64,000 nucleotides of DNA from Rhabditoides inermis (lineage: Eukaryota > Nematoda > Chromadorea > Rhabditida > Rhabditidae), in contig CAWZYM010000309.1 of the NCBI GenBank assembly GCA_963966185.1, forward strand, positions 62,001-126,000. The letters run 5' to 3'. Shown one piece after another: positions 33,390 through 45,495 of this stretch. The stretch's first letter is position 1. The number at the start of each line of letters is the position of its first letter. A program made the translations under genes and the position numbers. The notes under the pieces are model-generated. The model was given only the letters and a program-made list of their open reading frames with translations, did no database searches and was not told the DNA's origin.

Positions 33390-36300
33390 ATGCGCGAGGT
33401 GAAAACCAAATGGATCAACTCATGGCAAAATAGCAAGGAAATCGCTAATGTGAGTTTGGGTTGTTGTTTTAATTGAATTGATTTTAATCTATTGAATTTC
33501 AGCTCACGACTCTGCGCGACACAAGTTTCCTTTCTGGAATGATGCAATTGTGCGGGGTGTTGGGAACTTCGAAGAACTTTCGTAACACTAACCGAGTGCA
33601 CAAGGTTTGTTCGATAGATCAGCTTTCAATAAACAAAACACACTTTTTCAGAAAGTCGAGGAGCCATTTGATGATAATTGATTTCATCATTGATAATGTA
33701 TTCATGGTGAATTGTGAAGACACGAGTAAGGTTGGTGAATTATAAACATAGTCATAGTTCACTTGAAACTTTTTCAGGTAGATGCGTCTATCGATTTATT
33801 AGTGCTTCTGGTGATTCAAGAAAAAAGGATCTTCAAGAAGACAGAAAAAGTTCCTATGTTCACATCACATATGAATGGTAACCACGTACATACAGTGGGT
33901 GGGCAAATCAGTTGCCGCCAGCAGAGAGCGCAGAGTGAACAGAGTGCAAGGCGAAAAAAATCGATAGACATGCGAGAGCACGCGAATAATTTCACATTCA
34001 AACTTTCGCGCGCGCGCAATTTTCAAATGCGGGACGGCCGAGCGAAGTGGTGGCGGAACTAAATATTTCCTGGACTGTATTTCTCGCTTTAATTTCATCA
34101 AGTCACTTTTTAGCAAAATACGCATATGAATTGCTCAACTACTTATGGGAGTTAAACTTGCCGGAAACAAATTTTCACAAACAGGTTAGTTTTTGGTGTT
34201 GCGCTTGTGCATCATGTTGTTTATCAGCCTGATTCCGACATACAATGTTATAGCATGATGGGTTATCTGGTAGCACACACAATGCTACAGTGGGGAATTG
34301 GGACTCCTTGGCTGAAACAGTGCGGCGCGAGTCCTGACTGTTCATGGTAGATGGGCGTGAACATCGCGAAGTAACCAGTTCCGGATGCGATGGCGTGGTA
34401 GAAGATCTTGAAATACTGCCACCGCCGATGGTAGGGCTCTCAGAGAGGAGAGTGGGTTCACGCGCCCCACCGGATGGTAGTGGAATTCGGCAGAACAATT
34501 GCCCGCGAAGAAATCGAACCACCGACCGTGCGCTTAGCAGGTTGCGACGCTATCCGCTTGGCCAACCCGGCCCTCTTCTGCATCATTCAACTATAAATAT
34601 TACATTATAGATATACGAAAAGTTTCGGCCGGCCGTATTTGCCATACAATCGCGTTGTGATTGCAAGGTATACGAAACTAACTTCGTTTTAAATTGTGCT
34701 AATATATTTCAGATTCCTCAGTTGAAGTTCGATTGCGCTCAGCTACAGTTTCGAGCCGCGGAAATGAAAAAGGCAGATACTAGGTATGTACTTATTACAT
34801 TTCAAATTGAACTCGCTTGAAATATATTGTTACAAAATCCACAGTACAAGTAGTATCATCCAAATTGTACCTTCGGACTTGGGTTTTTAAACACTGTATC
34901 ACCGTATCATGTAGTTGAAAACGGGGTCTCGTATTTCAGATGTCGTCGAGAGTTCGATGCGCACTATCTGACAGTCAACCACTTCATACCGTATGCCGAT
35001 ATGCGGATCGATCTTCTTTCCATTGGAGCCGCGTGTGATGACAACTGCCGCATATGCGCAGGTAGCACAATTACGATGACATTCAATTATGTTTATCATG
35101 AGAGTACCAGATGATAAGGTTTTTTAATAGAATACCCACATATTGACAGCTTCAAACTATCGAGTATCAAGTAGTGAACAAGGAAGTGAAGAGATGGGAT
35201 AAAGTGATATGTAGGTTTTGCGTTCAAGGGAAACGACCGTTACCGAGTAGTGATTAGTCTTCATTCGATTCTATAATAAAATAATTGTTTATCCATAAAA
35301 CAGTCAGGCACTGAATGAGGATAGTGGGGATGGTTTGGTCGGTCGATGTGTCGAGCAATCCAAGTCCACACACCGCAAGGCGAGACTGCAGCGCGCCCCT
35401 CAGAGGCACAAAGTGCTTGTGTGAGACACGCGCTCCCGGTAGGAAGCAGGCTGAAAGGTGAGAGCAGGGAAAGCCTGCTACGAGACACTACAATCAATGA
35501 TAGTACTCACGCGATATACTAAAGCCTAGTGGGGTCGTCTAGTGGGTGAAGCAAAAGGAATCTATTGAGGGATAACTTAAATTCTTTCTTACTGTATAAA
35601 CAAACGGTAGAACGGTCCAGCTTATTGCAATAGTTTACTACTCGGGAGGAAACAAAAGTTGGCTCAGAGCCAGAGGCAGTATAGGTTATTTTAAGTCCAT
35701 TAGAACGTAGTGATGCAGCTCGTGAATCTCGGGGAACTAGTGTGAAAGGCATGTGCTGCGTATTCATATAACCATACAGGTAACGGTGTACTATACGCAG
35801 ATCCGTTTTGACTCGTCTGAACCACAATGTTTCGAGAGATAGTTCAGATAAACGGTGGGGATATGACATTTTTGGCAATAATATTTTGGTAAATGCTCTC
35901 TGAACTTTGTCTAGATCATTAATACAACCCTTACTCATGTGACACAAAATTTCAGATCCATACTCTAAAGTTGGTCGTATTGAAGTTTTGTAAAAATTCA
36001 AAAACAGTTCATTGTTTTTAGTGAACGTACGTTTCAATGTGTTTATTCGAGCATTTGCTTTCTGAATGACCACCGAAAGGTGTTTAGATTGGTCAAGAGT
36101 CGGGGTCATCCAGATACCAAGGTCGCGCACTACCTCCACGTTTGACAAAGTCACATTATCACATTTATATGTTAACCTTGGATTTTTCTTGCCATAATTC
36201 AAAACCTCACATTTACTGACTGACAGTTTTAACTGGCGGTCTGCAAGGAAGTTTCGTGTACTATTTAGATCATGATTTAGTTTTTCATGGAAATCGGGAG

Positions 36301-38895
36301 TGTCATGACTGATATATAGCTTATGTCGTCAGCATATTATGTTATATGCTCACTGTATTTGATTGCGTTTCTGTCAAGGTCGTTGATGTATAATAGGAAT
36401 AAGAGTGGTCCAAGAACCGACCCTTGTGGTACACCGCTTAGTACTGGCAGCCAGTGTGAATGGCATGATCCGATACGTACGGACTGCGACCTATCATTCA
36501 GATAGCATGTTAGCCATTGCAGCACATCTCGGTTCAGACCATAGCGTTCACAAAGTATGAGAAGTCGGCGATGACATACCGTATCGAATGCTTTGCTTAC
36601 GTCTAGATAAATACAATCAACGTTTCTTTTACTAGCTAATTTAGAAGATACATATCCGACAAATTCAAGCATATTTGTTGTACAGCTTCTCCCGTTTAGG
36701 AATCCATGCTGCGCGGGAGATATCAGATTTTGTCTCCAGAGATATTTACGCATTTCATAAACAATGATTTGTTCCAAAACGCGACATGTACAGCAAGTTA
36801 GTGATATAGGTCGGTAGTTCGAGCAATTCGAATGATCCCCTTTCTTAAAAACCGGAACTACAGTGCTCTTCTTCCATATATCAGGCACAATACCAGATCT
36901 CAGACTTTCACTAAATATCAAAGAGAGAGGTAAAGCAAGAACCACAGAAAGTGATTGTAGTAGAATAGAGGGGATATCATCAGGTCCACAACTCAGTTTG
37001 CGCTTAGATCGTTTTAGGTACTCGTAAACAATATGAGGAGAAACATCTATGTTTTGCATTGGAGTGAGAGGAGTGTTGATTTGAGGATCGAAAGGGGCTT
37101 GATCATCGACTGTGAATACGGTAGCAAAATATTCATTGAAAAGAGTGGCTCTTTCTCCATCATTCTCCACAACTCGACCGGAGGAGTCAACCAGGGATGG
37201 AATCGGTTGAGGAGGCGCCATCTTGTTCTTTACGTACTGCCAATATTGTACAGAGTTTTTGGACCTCAAGATATCCCTCTCCCTATTACCAATACACATA
37301 GCTAGACTCTCTCTATACTCTCGAAGAAGAGACTTGTATCTGTTCTTATCATCCTGTGTGCCAGTACGTTTTTGCTTGATGTAAGCACGTCTAACCCTCT
37401 GTTTCAGTCTACTTAGCCATTCCGGAAACTCGCATTGTTGTCTAGTAATCCTTGGTACTCTGAGGGAAACACTCGAATTAACTTTATCGCAGAACTTGCT
37501 GTACATTTCGTTGATGTCGCAATTATGAAACAATGAAAACCAGTTGACGGTACTCAAGTCTGATTCCATCGCAGCATAGTCCGCTTTCCGGAAATCACGA
37601 GCGATAGTGGGTGAGCGTCGCGCAGGCAAATCAAAACAACGGAAGTCCGCTTCCACCATGAGATGGTCGCTAAATGCAATTCCGGGACGCAAATTCGAGA
37701 GAAGCTGTTTGTCATCTGTCAAAATAAGGTCTAGTGTATTTTGATAACGAGTTGGGAAATTTACGAGTTGGAATAAACCGAGAGTGCTGCATAAAGTCAG
37801 GAAGTTTCGGGAGTGACTTGTCATAGCGTGGAGGGTTTGCCAATTCACGTCAGGATAATTGAGATCTCCCCCTATTAGGAGGGAACCGCAAATTGTGAGA
37901 GAACCCACAAATCTTTCGAATGACGCAACAAAGTCGGGGTCGGACCCAGGTGGCCGATACACGCCTATGATGGTCATATCTTTTGCGCTGTACCCGATGG
38001 TGGCACAGACCGCATCGAAAGAGCGGCACGAGTACTGCTTCACTAGTTTACTTCGAAATAAATTTGGGACCGATATTAAAACACCTCCACCACCCTTATG
38101 TGAACGAGAAACCGAGTAGGAAGTTCTATTAGAAAAAGCTGGAACCGAATCTTTGGGGTCAAGCCAAGTCTCAGTGACTATAGATACTTGGTGGGGATTG
38201 ATAGAAAAGTGGTGCGAAAAAGATAACATTGATTGATTATTGAGAGAACGAGTATTACTTATTGAGATGCTTAGTTCATCGCGAGAGATACTATTCATTG
38301 ACTGGTTATCACCGCATCAGTCTTCCCCACCCCCACACCTCCAGCTTCCTTGCCCGCCGAGGTCTGCTGCCGAGCGAGCGCGCTTGCCTTGAACCGCCCG
38401 CGTCCGGCCAGTCCCACCTCCATATCCCGCACACAGTACCTGTAACCAACACAATCATCATTCACAATAGAAACATAATGTCTAAGCTGCTCATCCCGCT
38501 GCCTCTCCATCCAAGTGAGATCAGCACGTACGAATCGTCCGACCCCTGCACGTCCGAGAGCTGCACGAACACTCATTTACATGTTAGGCAGTAATACTAC
38601 ATAATATAGTGATGTGGCCTAACTGCAGACTGATAAATCGAAACAACAAACTCTCTCCGCTCTGTCCATTCCTGCATTTGTTGCAGGCAAGGGCTACTCT
38701 GCTCGGTCGCTTCGCATTGTGACCGGCTGGGGGAAACCAGGCAAGTACAGGAAGGAGGAGGCGAGGCTGCGGGGAGGGCTGGTGGAGCTGCTGGCGAGGA
38801 AGGGATACAAGGAGTACACGGGGGTGGAGGAGGGACGGCTATACAAGATAGACGACACCAACCAGGGACTAGTGACAGTGTGGCACAGCCAGTAG
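33390..38895 (+). CDS. Smr-like domain protein, copy B, with a LINE in its last intron
   Basis: About nine exons. TTTTCAG ends at 33381, nine bases before the ATG, so trans-splicing is likely. The start is MREVKTKWINSWQNSKEIAN. Aligned landmarks with copy A are RNTNRVHK (RNMNRIHK in A), IIDFIIDNVF (IVDYLIDNLF) and LLVLLVIQEKRIFKK (VLLILVEEGKKRR). The C-terminal module is CRREFDAHYLTVNHF (from 34941), LRIVTGWGKPGKYRKEEAR and NQGLVTVWHSQ, stop 38893-38895. The last intron (35060-38687) contains a complete-looking LINE insertion, and others hold a mariner-like MITE and a SINE. All insertions spare the exons, so the gene is probably still expressed. Confidence 0.75.
33893..34077. mobile_element. 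Tc1/mariner-like MITE in an intron of copy B
   Basis: The element starts CAGTGGGTGGGCAAA and ends TTTCCTGGACTG, flanked by TA at 33891-33892 and 34078-34079. The ends form an imperfect inverted repeat that includes GTTGCCGCC/GGCGGAAC. No ORF. Confidence 0.55.
34235..34585 (-). mobile_element. tRNA-derived SINE (Ser-like head) in an intron of copy B
   Basis: On the minus strand the head at 34573-34501 has box A TGGCCAAGCGGATAG, an anticodon loop CTGCTAA (GCT, Ser) and box B GGTGGTTCGATTTC. It is followed by about 270 bp of unrelated tail. The stems do not pair well enough for a working tRNA. The tail length is estimated from the intron gap only. Confidence 0.55.
35519..38298 (-). pseudogene. 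LINE B ORF2: APE endonuclease plus reverse transcriptase, two lesions
   Basis: An open frame of 653 codons from 38298 has endonuclease motifs SNTRSLNNQ, TETWL, GGDLNYPDVNW and FSDHLMVEADF, then RT motifs NYRPISLTCCTCRVLEQI, QHGFLNGRSC, IYLDVSKAFDTVCH and SGVPQGSVLGPLLFLLYIND. A TAA at about 36337-36339 lies immediately before the catalytic YADD, which is otherwise in the same frame. A shift of one base about 25 bases later separates the palm from the C-terminal part. The thumb/C-terminal part is 36202-35519 (LGIWMTPTLDQSKHL, SIRPTLEYGSEIL). Stop at 35519-35521. Two small lesions imply a fairly young, inactive copy. Confidence 0.85.
38298..38576 (-). pseudogene. LINE B ORF1, 3' fragment
   Basis: The fragment contains GRFVRADLTWMERQRDEQLR, matching the FIRPSLTKEER-type block of nematode LINE ORF1 proteins, and ends where ORF2 starts. 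The 5' part is missing, as in 5'-truncated LINE insertions. Confidence 0.6.
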
Positions 38896-39744
38896 CCATC
38901 GAGTCGTTCCAACATCGCTAGTCCACAGTTATCGAAAAATGTTCAACTGTTTATTGTGTATTGTGATCTGTTTATAAACATTAATTTGGCAACTTTAGTA
39001 ATATCTAGCATATCATTGTCATAGTCATGGAAGATTCGCGATTCTCTTCTCTTCTCTGCTACAATGCATGCCGCGGGTTACGCAATCGTCAGTCGCGAGG
39101 AGGTAGACGATGACTGTTTCTCGAGCAATTCTCCGTCTACTGGCTGGAAGAAGACTCCTCTGGCCAGACTGGGAGACCAGGTCATCGAGACACTCAAGAA
39201 GAACACATTGGCCCTCCCGACGACCTGTCTCGCATTGATCTGTTCGATGTCGATGTTCGTTGCCTTTCCAAAGCACATGGTGCCCTGACAATGCACCCCA
39301 TTGATCTCACCAAAGTGTTTCTTGTTCAAATCGTATTATTTCAACTAGTGTTAGATTATTCTATAATTATTACGCATATTCAGATTCGAAGTTTTATGCG
39401 GGGAATTTTCGAATGTGGGATCGGATGTACAAGTGGTGGGTGATGGAACTCAGTATTCCCTGCCTGCCTGGACATACATGGATTAAAATTTGAATGCCTA
39501 AGCTTTTAGTTCATAAAAAGCCGAACAAAGAAATGAAAAAAGTATTTTAAGGTTTACGATTATTTATTCAATCCGCATGCATACTTTTAACCGCGTGGTA
39601 TACGGTATCGAAGTATTTTACTCTCTCACTCGCCTCACATCACTCACTCAACTATAAGCTTAAAAAGTGCGAGTTTCCTGTGTTGTTTTCTGTTGTAATT
39701 ATCGTAGTGTAATTGAATCATCATATTCATTCTATAGATATGCG
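38896..39744. other. Intergenic region with one doubtful ORF
   Basis: A plus-strand frame at 39064-39288 (74 codons, hydrophobic end ALPTTCLALICSMSMFVAF) and its antisense frame at 39329-39078 are both open. Neither has splice context or a recognised family. It could be a fragment of a degraded gene or element. The rest is AT-rich. The block 39580-39745 resembles 45340-45496 and is the duplicated 5' flank of the two large paralogs. Confidence 0.35.
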
Positions 39745-42700
39745 ATGCTGAGTGTGGCCGGTAGTCTCCCTCCTTTGCACATTCCAAGGCGCGGTTGGCT
39801 CGCCCTCTCCGACAAACTAGTTCTTTCTGGTCAGTTTTGTATATTATTTGAGTTTTTCAATTCATTTCAGGAATTGGCCCATTCGTTGAGTCGTGGCATG
39901 CTTCTGGAAATTGCACAGAAGAGTGGAAGCCATGTTCCCGGCTCGGTGTTTTCGATGGAGAAAACTACATCGCACAACTCATCTCCTTACCGAACGGTAA
40001 TGTATGTTTTATAATTAATTTACAATATACTTTGAGGTCACGTGCTGGCTAGGTCGAATTCGCGGCTTGCTGTGATCCATTCGTCACAGCTTGAGACAAA
40101 TGGTCAGCTACAAGAGAGACAGACGGTCAGCCCCCGACTAACGAGTCGAGTGGACAAGGAGAAGGAGAAGGAGGAGAAGATAGAGGAACAGATCCTGCAT
40201 GTGGAGCTGTTGGAGCAGGGAGCGGATGAGGTGAGTGTGTACTCATTGATTTATCGATTGATTGATAGGGTTGTTTCTGTCTTCTCGTCTGGACATCTTT
40301 CCACGTTCGTCTTATCGAGTTGACGATGGGAAGCCGTCTCCAATGCACTGCCAACACTTCTATTGCTACCTGGGGCGCAGTGTGAGTTGTTGGTATGGTA
40401 ATTACTATCGATTACTTGATTCCTTTTTAGTGTGGTCCGAGTGTCTGTCGAATTGGTGGACACTGACGTCTTCTCATGTGCTGCTGAGAGTGTGGACGAC
40501 GCGGCGACGTTTCTCTGTGAGATCAGCACCGGTCGCAAGTTGAAGACGGTTCAGAGACTTGCTTGGAAGAAGAAACACACCACACCGGTCAGTTTGTCAG
40601 CTTCGCTATTTCCAAAAGAATGTTGACTCGCGTAGTCGTTTGTGAGTGTCTTCTTTTTTCCAGATTCCTCTTTTCGACGAAACGACCTTCTCGTGGCAGT
40701 TGGATGACGAGGAGATGGGAACGTATTACGAGGAGGGATTCGGTTCCTTCTGGCACCAGCACCGTCCCACCAATACGGTAGCAGGGGTTGTTCGGGAGTA
40801 TCGATTGATTTATCGATTGATTGTTTCAGGTGGTGTTAGTGGAGGAGGGCAGAGTCGAGCTGTATTCGTTCAAGGACAAGGAAGTGAGTGTCTTTTTTGA
40901 TTAATCAATCAATAAAATGAATGTGCAGTGCACGATTCGGTGGAGCGGACTCGCGCCCTTCAAGGTGCTATCGATAGGAGCTGTCACGCAGCACTCTCGC
41001 TGCTGCTACACCTACGTGGGTTGTGATGGTTGTGTATGATTGTGCTGTTGCTGTAGTGGCTGGGAGGAAAGACGGGCGAGGTGTGTCGCCTGCGCATCCC
41101 GGGGAAGGCGGGTCTTCGCGAGGTGAATCGTCGAGAGCACACCTGGCCGGTACGCTCGCTCGCCATTCAGCCCAACGGAGACTCACTCGCTCTGTACACG
41201 GAAAGGTGGATGGAGGCGCGTGAGTTGAGTGAGTGCTTTGTTCAGGTCGCTGCTGGTGCGCGCGCAGTCGTCCGGTCTAGCTGGCTGCTATGGCGATCTC
41301 GGCCTCAACTGCACTCACATCGCCGTGCAGAGGTGCGGCGCAGTCTCCAAATGACCAAATAATAATAATACACGTGAAATACAATAGTATAAAGAGAGGT
41401 GGAGTTGTGGTATTCAGCCGCGTGCCTCTGCAGCCGGGCTGCTATGAGAAGCGTGCCGTGGACAGCCTGCCCACCGTGCTATCCGTCCTCTCCTCTGCCA
41501 CTCATCACTGGCTCGCCACCACTGGTGCCCCTGTTCCCGCATCCTAGTCACCATACGTGTTGCAGAGGGCGTGTCCAGCCGTCGCTTGTTGCGGATCGGC
41601 GCGGCGGGAGTTCGAGAAGTGCACGGGGTGCGCTTCCTCACAGAGGCAATCTTCCTCGCAGTCGTGAGAAGGGAAGGCACAACTGGCAACAACCTGGTAG
41701 GATACTTTATCATAATCCTCTCTGCTATTTTCGTCAGTTTTATAATGGTGTCCCTCAGTGTGGCGTTTTCAGATCTCGCTCACCTCCTCCACTTGTCGCG
41801 TACATCGCGAGCCCGAAGCCACCTGGCGATCGTTCCCACTCAACGCCGTCTGCTGCATACAGGTACTTCTATTTATAGAAATATTGATTGATCGATTCCG
41901 GACCAACTCTGTGGCGCGAGGCTCGGAGCGACTGGTGGTGATGCTGCGTGGGCGGGGTCAGCTGTGTCAGCTGCGACTGGCGGAGAAGAAGAACGAGTGG
42001 ACGACTGACATGGTGGACACGCTGATGGTACACGAGTATCGGAAGAAGACGGCGGAGGAGCGGGCGAGGGACAGGGGCGAGGAGGACGGGGAGTACACCA
42101 CACACAGACTGCCACTCGAGAGGGCGTGCGATGTGGTGGACATTGTGAGTGCACAGCATGCTATTGATCGATGTATCGATTGATGACAGGCAGCGGACAG
42201 CGACCTGCGCAGTCGACTGTGTGTGCTGGAGAGGGACGGACGATTCCGCAAGATCCCCGTGTGGTGGGACGAGGAGAACAAGCAGTACGCCATGGGCAGA
42301 TCCGGGGTGCGAGCGTGCTAGTTGTGTCTCCGGTCTATGTTTAGTCAAGTAGCATCAGCTTTGTTCAGATGGCGGGAAGCGAGATAAGACGGGAGCTGCC
42401 TCTGGAATGGGCGTATCACCTGGTCGACGGGAGTCGCTATGCTGTGGGAGTGAGCAAGGTAGAGTGATGAAAAGAGAAGGGAGGGAGAGAGAGATGGATG
42501 TAGACAATATAGTTATACGAGTGATAATCTGATAATTTAATTTACACAGGGCGCTTTTGTGATTGTGCACACGGAGAGTGCGATCGTGCTGGCCGAGCTC
42601 TCGAACACGTTCTCGCAACAGCTGGTCGAGGTGGGCGGGGCCAGAGGGGGCGGGGCCAATGTGTTGCAGGCACACGACGACGAGAAACTGGTGGCCTCTG

Positions 42701-43949
42701 CGTGGGCGGTGGATCGAGTGAGAGGAGACGACTGGCAGACGCCGGCCACTCTGGCTGTGCAGACGTGCGAGAGGGACAGCAAGGTGGGAGGAGGGGATGG
42801 AGAGAGGAAGAAGAAAGAGTGAGTAAGAGGGAAAGAGGGAAAGAGAAAAGAAAGAAGAGAGGGAGTGGAGAGAGAGAAAGAGGGAGAGAGGGTGAGTTTT
42901 AGGTAGTGGTCCACTACGAGCTCGACATGCCGTCTCTGCTCGTCGCCGGCTTTCCCTCTTCCCTCTCCGAGGCTGGTCGTCCGCGCACCGAGACGCACCC
43001 TGTGAGAGTCCTCAACATCGGAGCCGCACAGGTACTCTCATCATGCATTCCTTGTTATGTTATGGATATGTTGCAGGTCGTGTTTCGCATGGTGGAGGCT
43101 AGCGAGTGGGAGGACGACGATGACATCAACAGACGGGTCGACCTCGCTGTGCATGTCGACTGGGGAGATGGTGGGTCGAGAGGGAGGGAAGAGAGAGAGG
43201 GAGAGAGATGGAAAGAGAGAGGGAGAAGGAGAGAGGGAGAGAGAGGGGGAGTTGGACAGGCAGGCGGATGATTGCAGGCCGGGTCGACCACTGCATCGAC
43301 CGCACTACCGACTTCGAGTGGTTCTCCAGGATGGCAGTGCGTGCAGTTGATTCCTCTTTGTTTCTACATACTTTTGCAGCGTCTTGTTTTCAGATTGGGT
43401 CTACAGACTCGCCCACTCACCTTCCGATAGTGGACGTAGTGGCCGGGTCGCGCGGCGAGTTCTGCGTATATCATTGCGAATTGGACAAGGGAGAAGGTGA
43501 GAAGGGGGAATTGAGAGAGAGAGAGAGAGAGAGATAGAGAAGGGGGAGGAAGATGTATGTTTCAGCAGTCCGTCTCCATCCTTTGCTCGCCTTCTATTCC
43601 TCCGAGATGATCCGCGCCGTCGATCGCAGCAACTACGCGAGGAAGGTGAGAGAGTAATCATTGACTTGTTTGTAGTTTGTATTATATCTTTATTCTCCAA
43701 TTTTCAGCGCGAACTGATGGATCTGATGAGCACTCACTCGCTTTACTTTGACCACTACTTGAAGTGCCGCAGTGTATGTGAGGAGGGAGTGGAGGAGGGG
43801 CAGAGGGAGCGCACTCTGCGAATGCTCATCTGCTTCGACGCCAAGGACAAGGAGCTGGAGAAGGAGCTGAGGGGTCGGTACAAGATGAACGAGGAGCAGA
43901 AAGCGGAACTGGACAAGAGGGAGTACTCGCACCTCAGATGCGTCACGTG

Positions 43950-43987
<38 letters not shown>

Positions 43988-45201
43988 TCTCTCTCTCTAA
44001 TCCCCCTTGCAGTGTGTTCGATCTGGTCTACGAGTCTAGTCGGAAGGATGACGGCAAGTGGACGCTAGACGACTGGCGTCTCGACTTTCGCATGTGGTAC
44101 CAGACGACCAGCACCAAGAACGACTGGAATCCGCTGGTGGGTGGACTGGTGTGACTGGTGCTACTGTTTTGTTGGAGGTGCTCCGGTTCATCGACGACCA
44201 CCACATCAACATGTGGAGCGAGAAGGAGGGCGGGCCGACGAGGACGTTCCGAATAGAAGAGGAGGAGGTGGAGAAGCGAGTAGTGCAGAAGAAGGAGCAG
44301 GAGGAGACGGAGAAGACGGAGCAGTACCACTCGTTCGGTGTCCATGTCACCCTCACGCACTCGGTCGTGGTGAGTGATGAAGTGATTGCATCGTGTCTTG
44401 AATGTCTTCTTTAGTATCTGGTCGAGGCGTATGCTTCTCTGTGTGCCGATCTGGGAGAGGGCAAAGGTCATCTCGTGGCGATTGCCGGAGAGGACAGGCC
44501 GCGCACCAAGGGACTCATCGATGTCGGATGGCAGGTCCAGTATCGATTGGCATTCAATCGATATTCGATCGCTTGTAGGTGGGAGGGGTGTTCACGTCTC
44601 TGTCGGTGACGCAGTTGCCGAATGTGAGAGACAAGGCGTGTCTCACTCACGGTGAGTATTCTCCTCTGTTCACCCGATACTATCGTGCTTTGAGTGGTGC
44701 ACCTTCGTGAGCGTGTCGTTTCCCCGCAGTGCTCCGTCCTCTGGGTGGTGAGCCAACAGGACTTCCGCCGACCCATCAGTGTACACTATCTGGTACTGCG
44801 GTGGAGGGACGGGGTGCCCAAGGCGGTCGGACAGGTAGAAGAGAGGGGAAGAGGGGAGGGAGATGAGGTATCTTTCAGTTCTCGCACGCGTTCGACGTCG
44901 ACTGTGCGCTCGACAACGATTCGAGTCGCGCTCGCCTCTGCTACCTTGTCCCGCAGAGGTGTGTCCTCTCTCTCATGCTTTCTCCTCCTCTCTCCCTCTC
45001 TCCCTCTCTCCCTCTCTCCCTCTCTACTCACCTTTCAGCTCTCCTTCTGCCACTACCCTCGAGGGATTCTCCATGTTCAGCTGCAATGGACAGGCGCAGA
45101 CCATCCAGCTGTGTTACTGCCACCAAGACATCATTCGACACGTGGAACGGAATGCCCTGAAACAAGCCGAGCGAGCAAGTCTCAAGCGCAAGACGGCGTG
45201 A
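39745..45201 (+). CDS. Large multi-exon protein, copy 1 of a tandem pair, family not recognised
   Basis: More than 20 short exons give roughly 1,100-1,200 residues. The first usable ATG is 39745 (MLSVAGSLPPLHIPRRGWLA), just after an AG|ATATGCG junction conserved in copy 2. An out-of-frame ATG at 39740 precedes it. Conserved blocks include ILHVELLEQGADE, FSCAAESVDDAATFLCEIS, LGGKTGEVCRLRIPGKAG, RSLAIQPNGDSLALYTER, LVVMLRGRGQLCQLRLAEKK, LPLEWAYHLVDGSRYAVG, GDDWQTPATLAV, YLVEAYASLCADLGEGKG, LWVVSQQDFRRPISVHYLVL and the tail VERNALKQAERASLKRKTA. Many strand-rich stretches of similar length suggest a beta-propeller-like scaffold (inference). No signal peptide. Stop TGA 45199-45201. Confidence 0.7.
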
Positions 45202-45495
45202 GAAAGAAGAGAGGCGAGAAGAGATTGTGAATGTTTATGTTTACTTCTGTGTTTGTTAATGGTTTATCAACCCTCGTTGTTATAAATTGTTGTTGATTTT
45301 TCGATTGTTTAGACTAATAAAATAATCTCGCCATCGAATTTGTTTTTTTATCTGCATTTCATCCGTGTTGTATACGGTACCAAAATATTTCACTACATAT
45401 ACACACTTTTACACATTTACACATGTACTTGAAGTTTTCTCTCCACTCTCAATGAAACTGATCTTCTTAACTTTTTTTTTTAATTTAGATATGCG

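Larger units (their letters stand above)
35500..38580 (-). mobile_element. LINE B, two-ORF non-LTR retrotransposon in the last intron of copy B
   Basis: Minus-strand insertion. ORF1 is cut at its 5' end (about 38576) and its TGA overlaps the ORF2 ATG (CAATGAATAG at 38303-38294). ORF2 has an APE endonuclease and an RT. The 3' end lies near 35500. Confidence 0.85.

Noticed and set aside
38597..38915. Minus-strand Pro/Ser-rich ORFs
   Set aside because: They are antisense of the last exon of Smr-like copy B, whose sense reading fits the paralog.
39064..39329. Overlapping open frames on both strands (74 and 83 codons)
   Set aside because: Neither has a credible start/stop context or family match. 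Kept only as a note in the intergenic entry.
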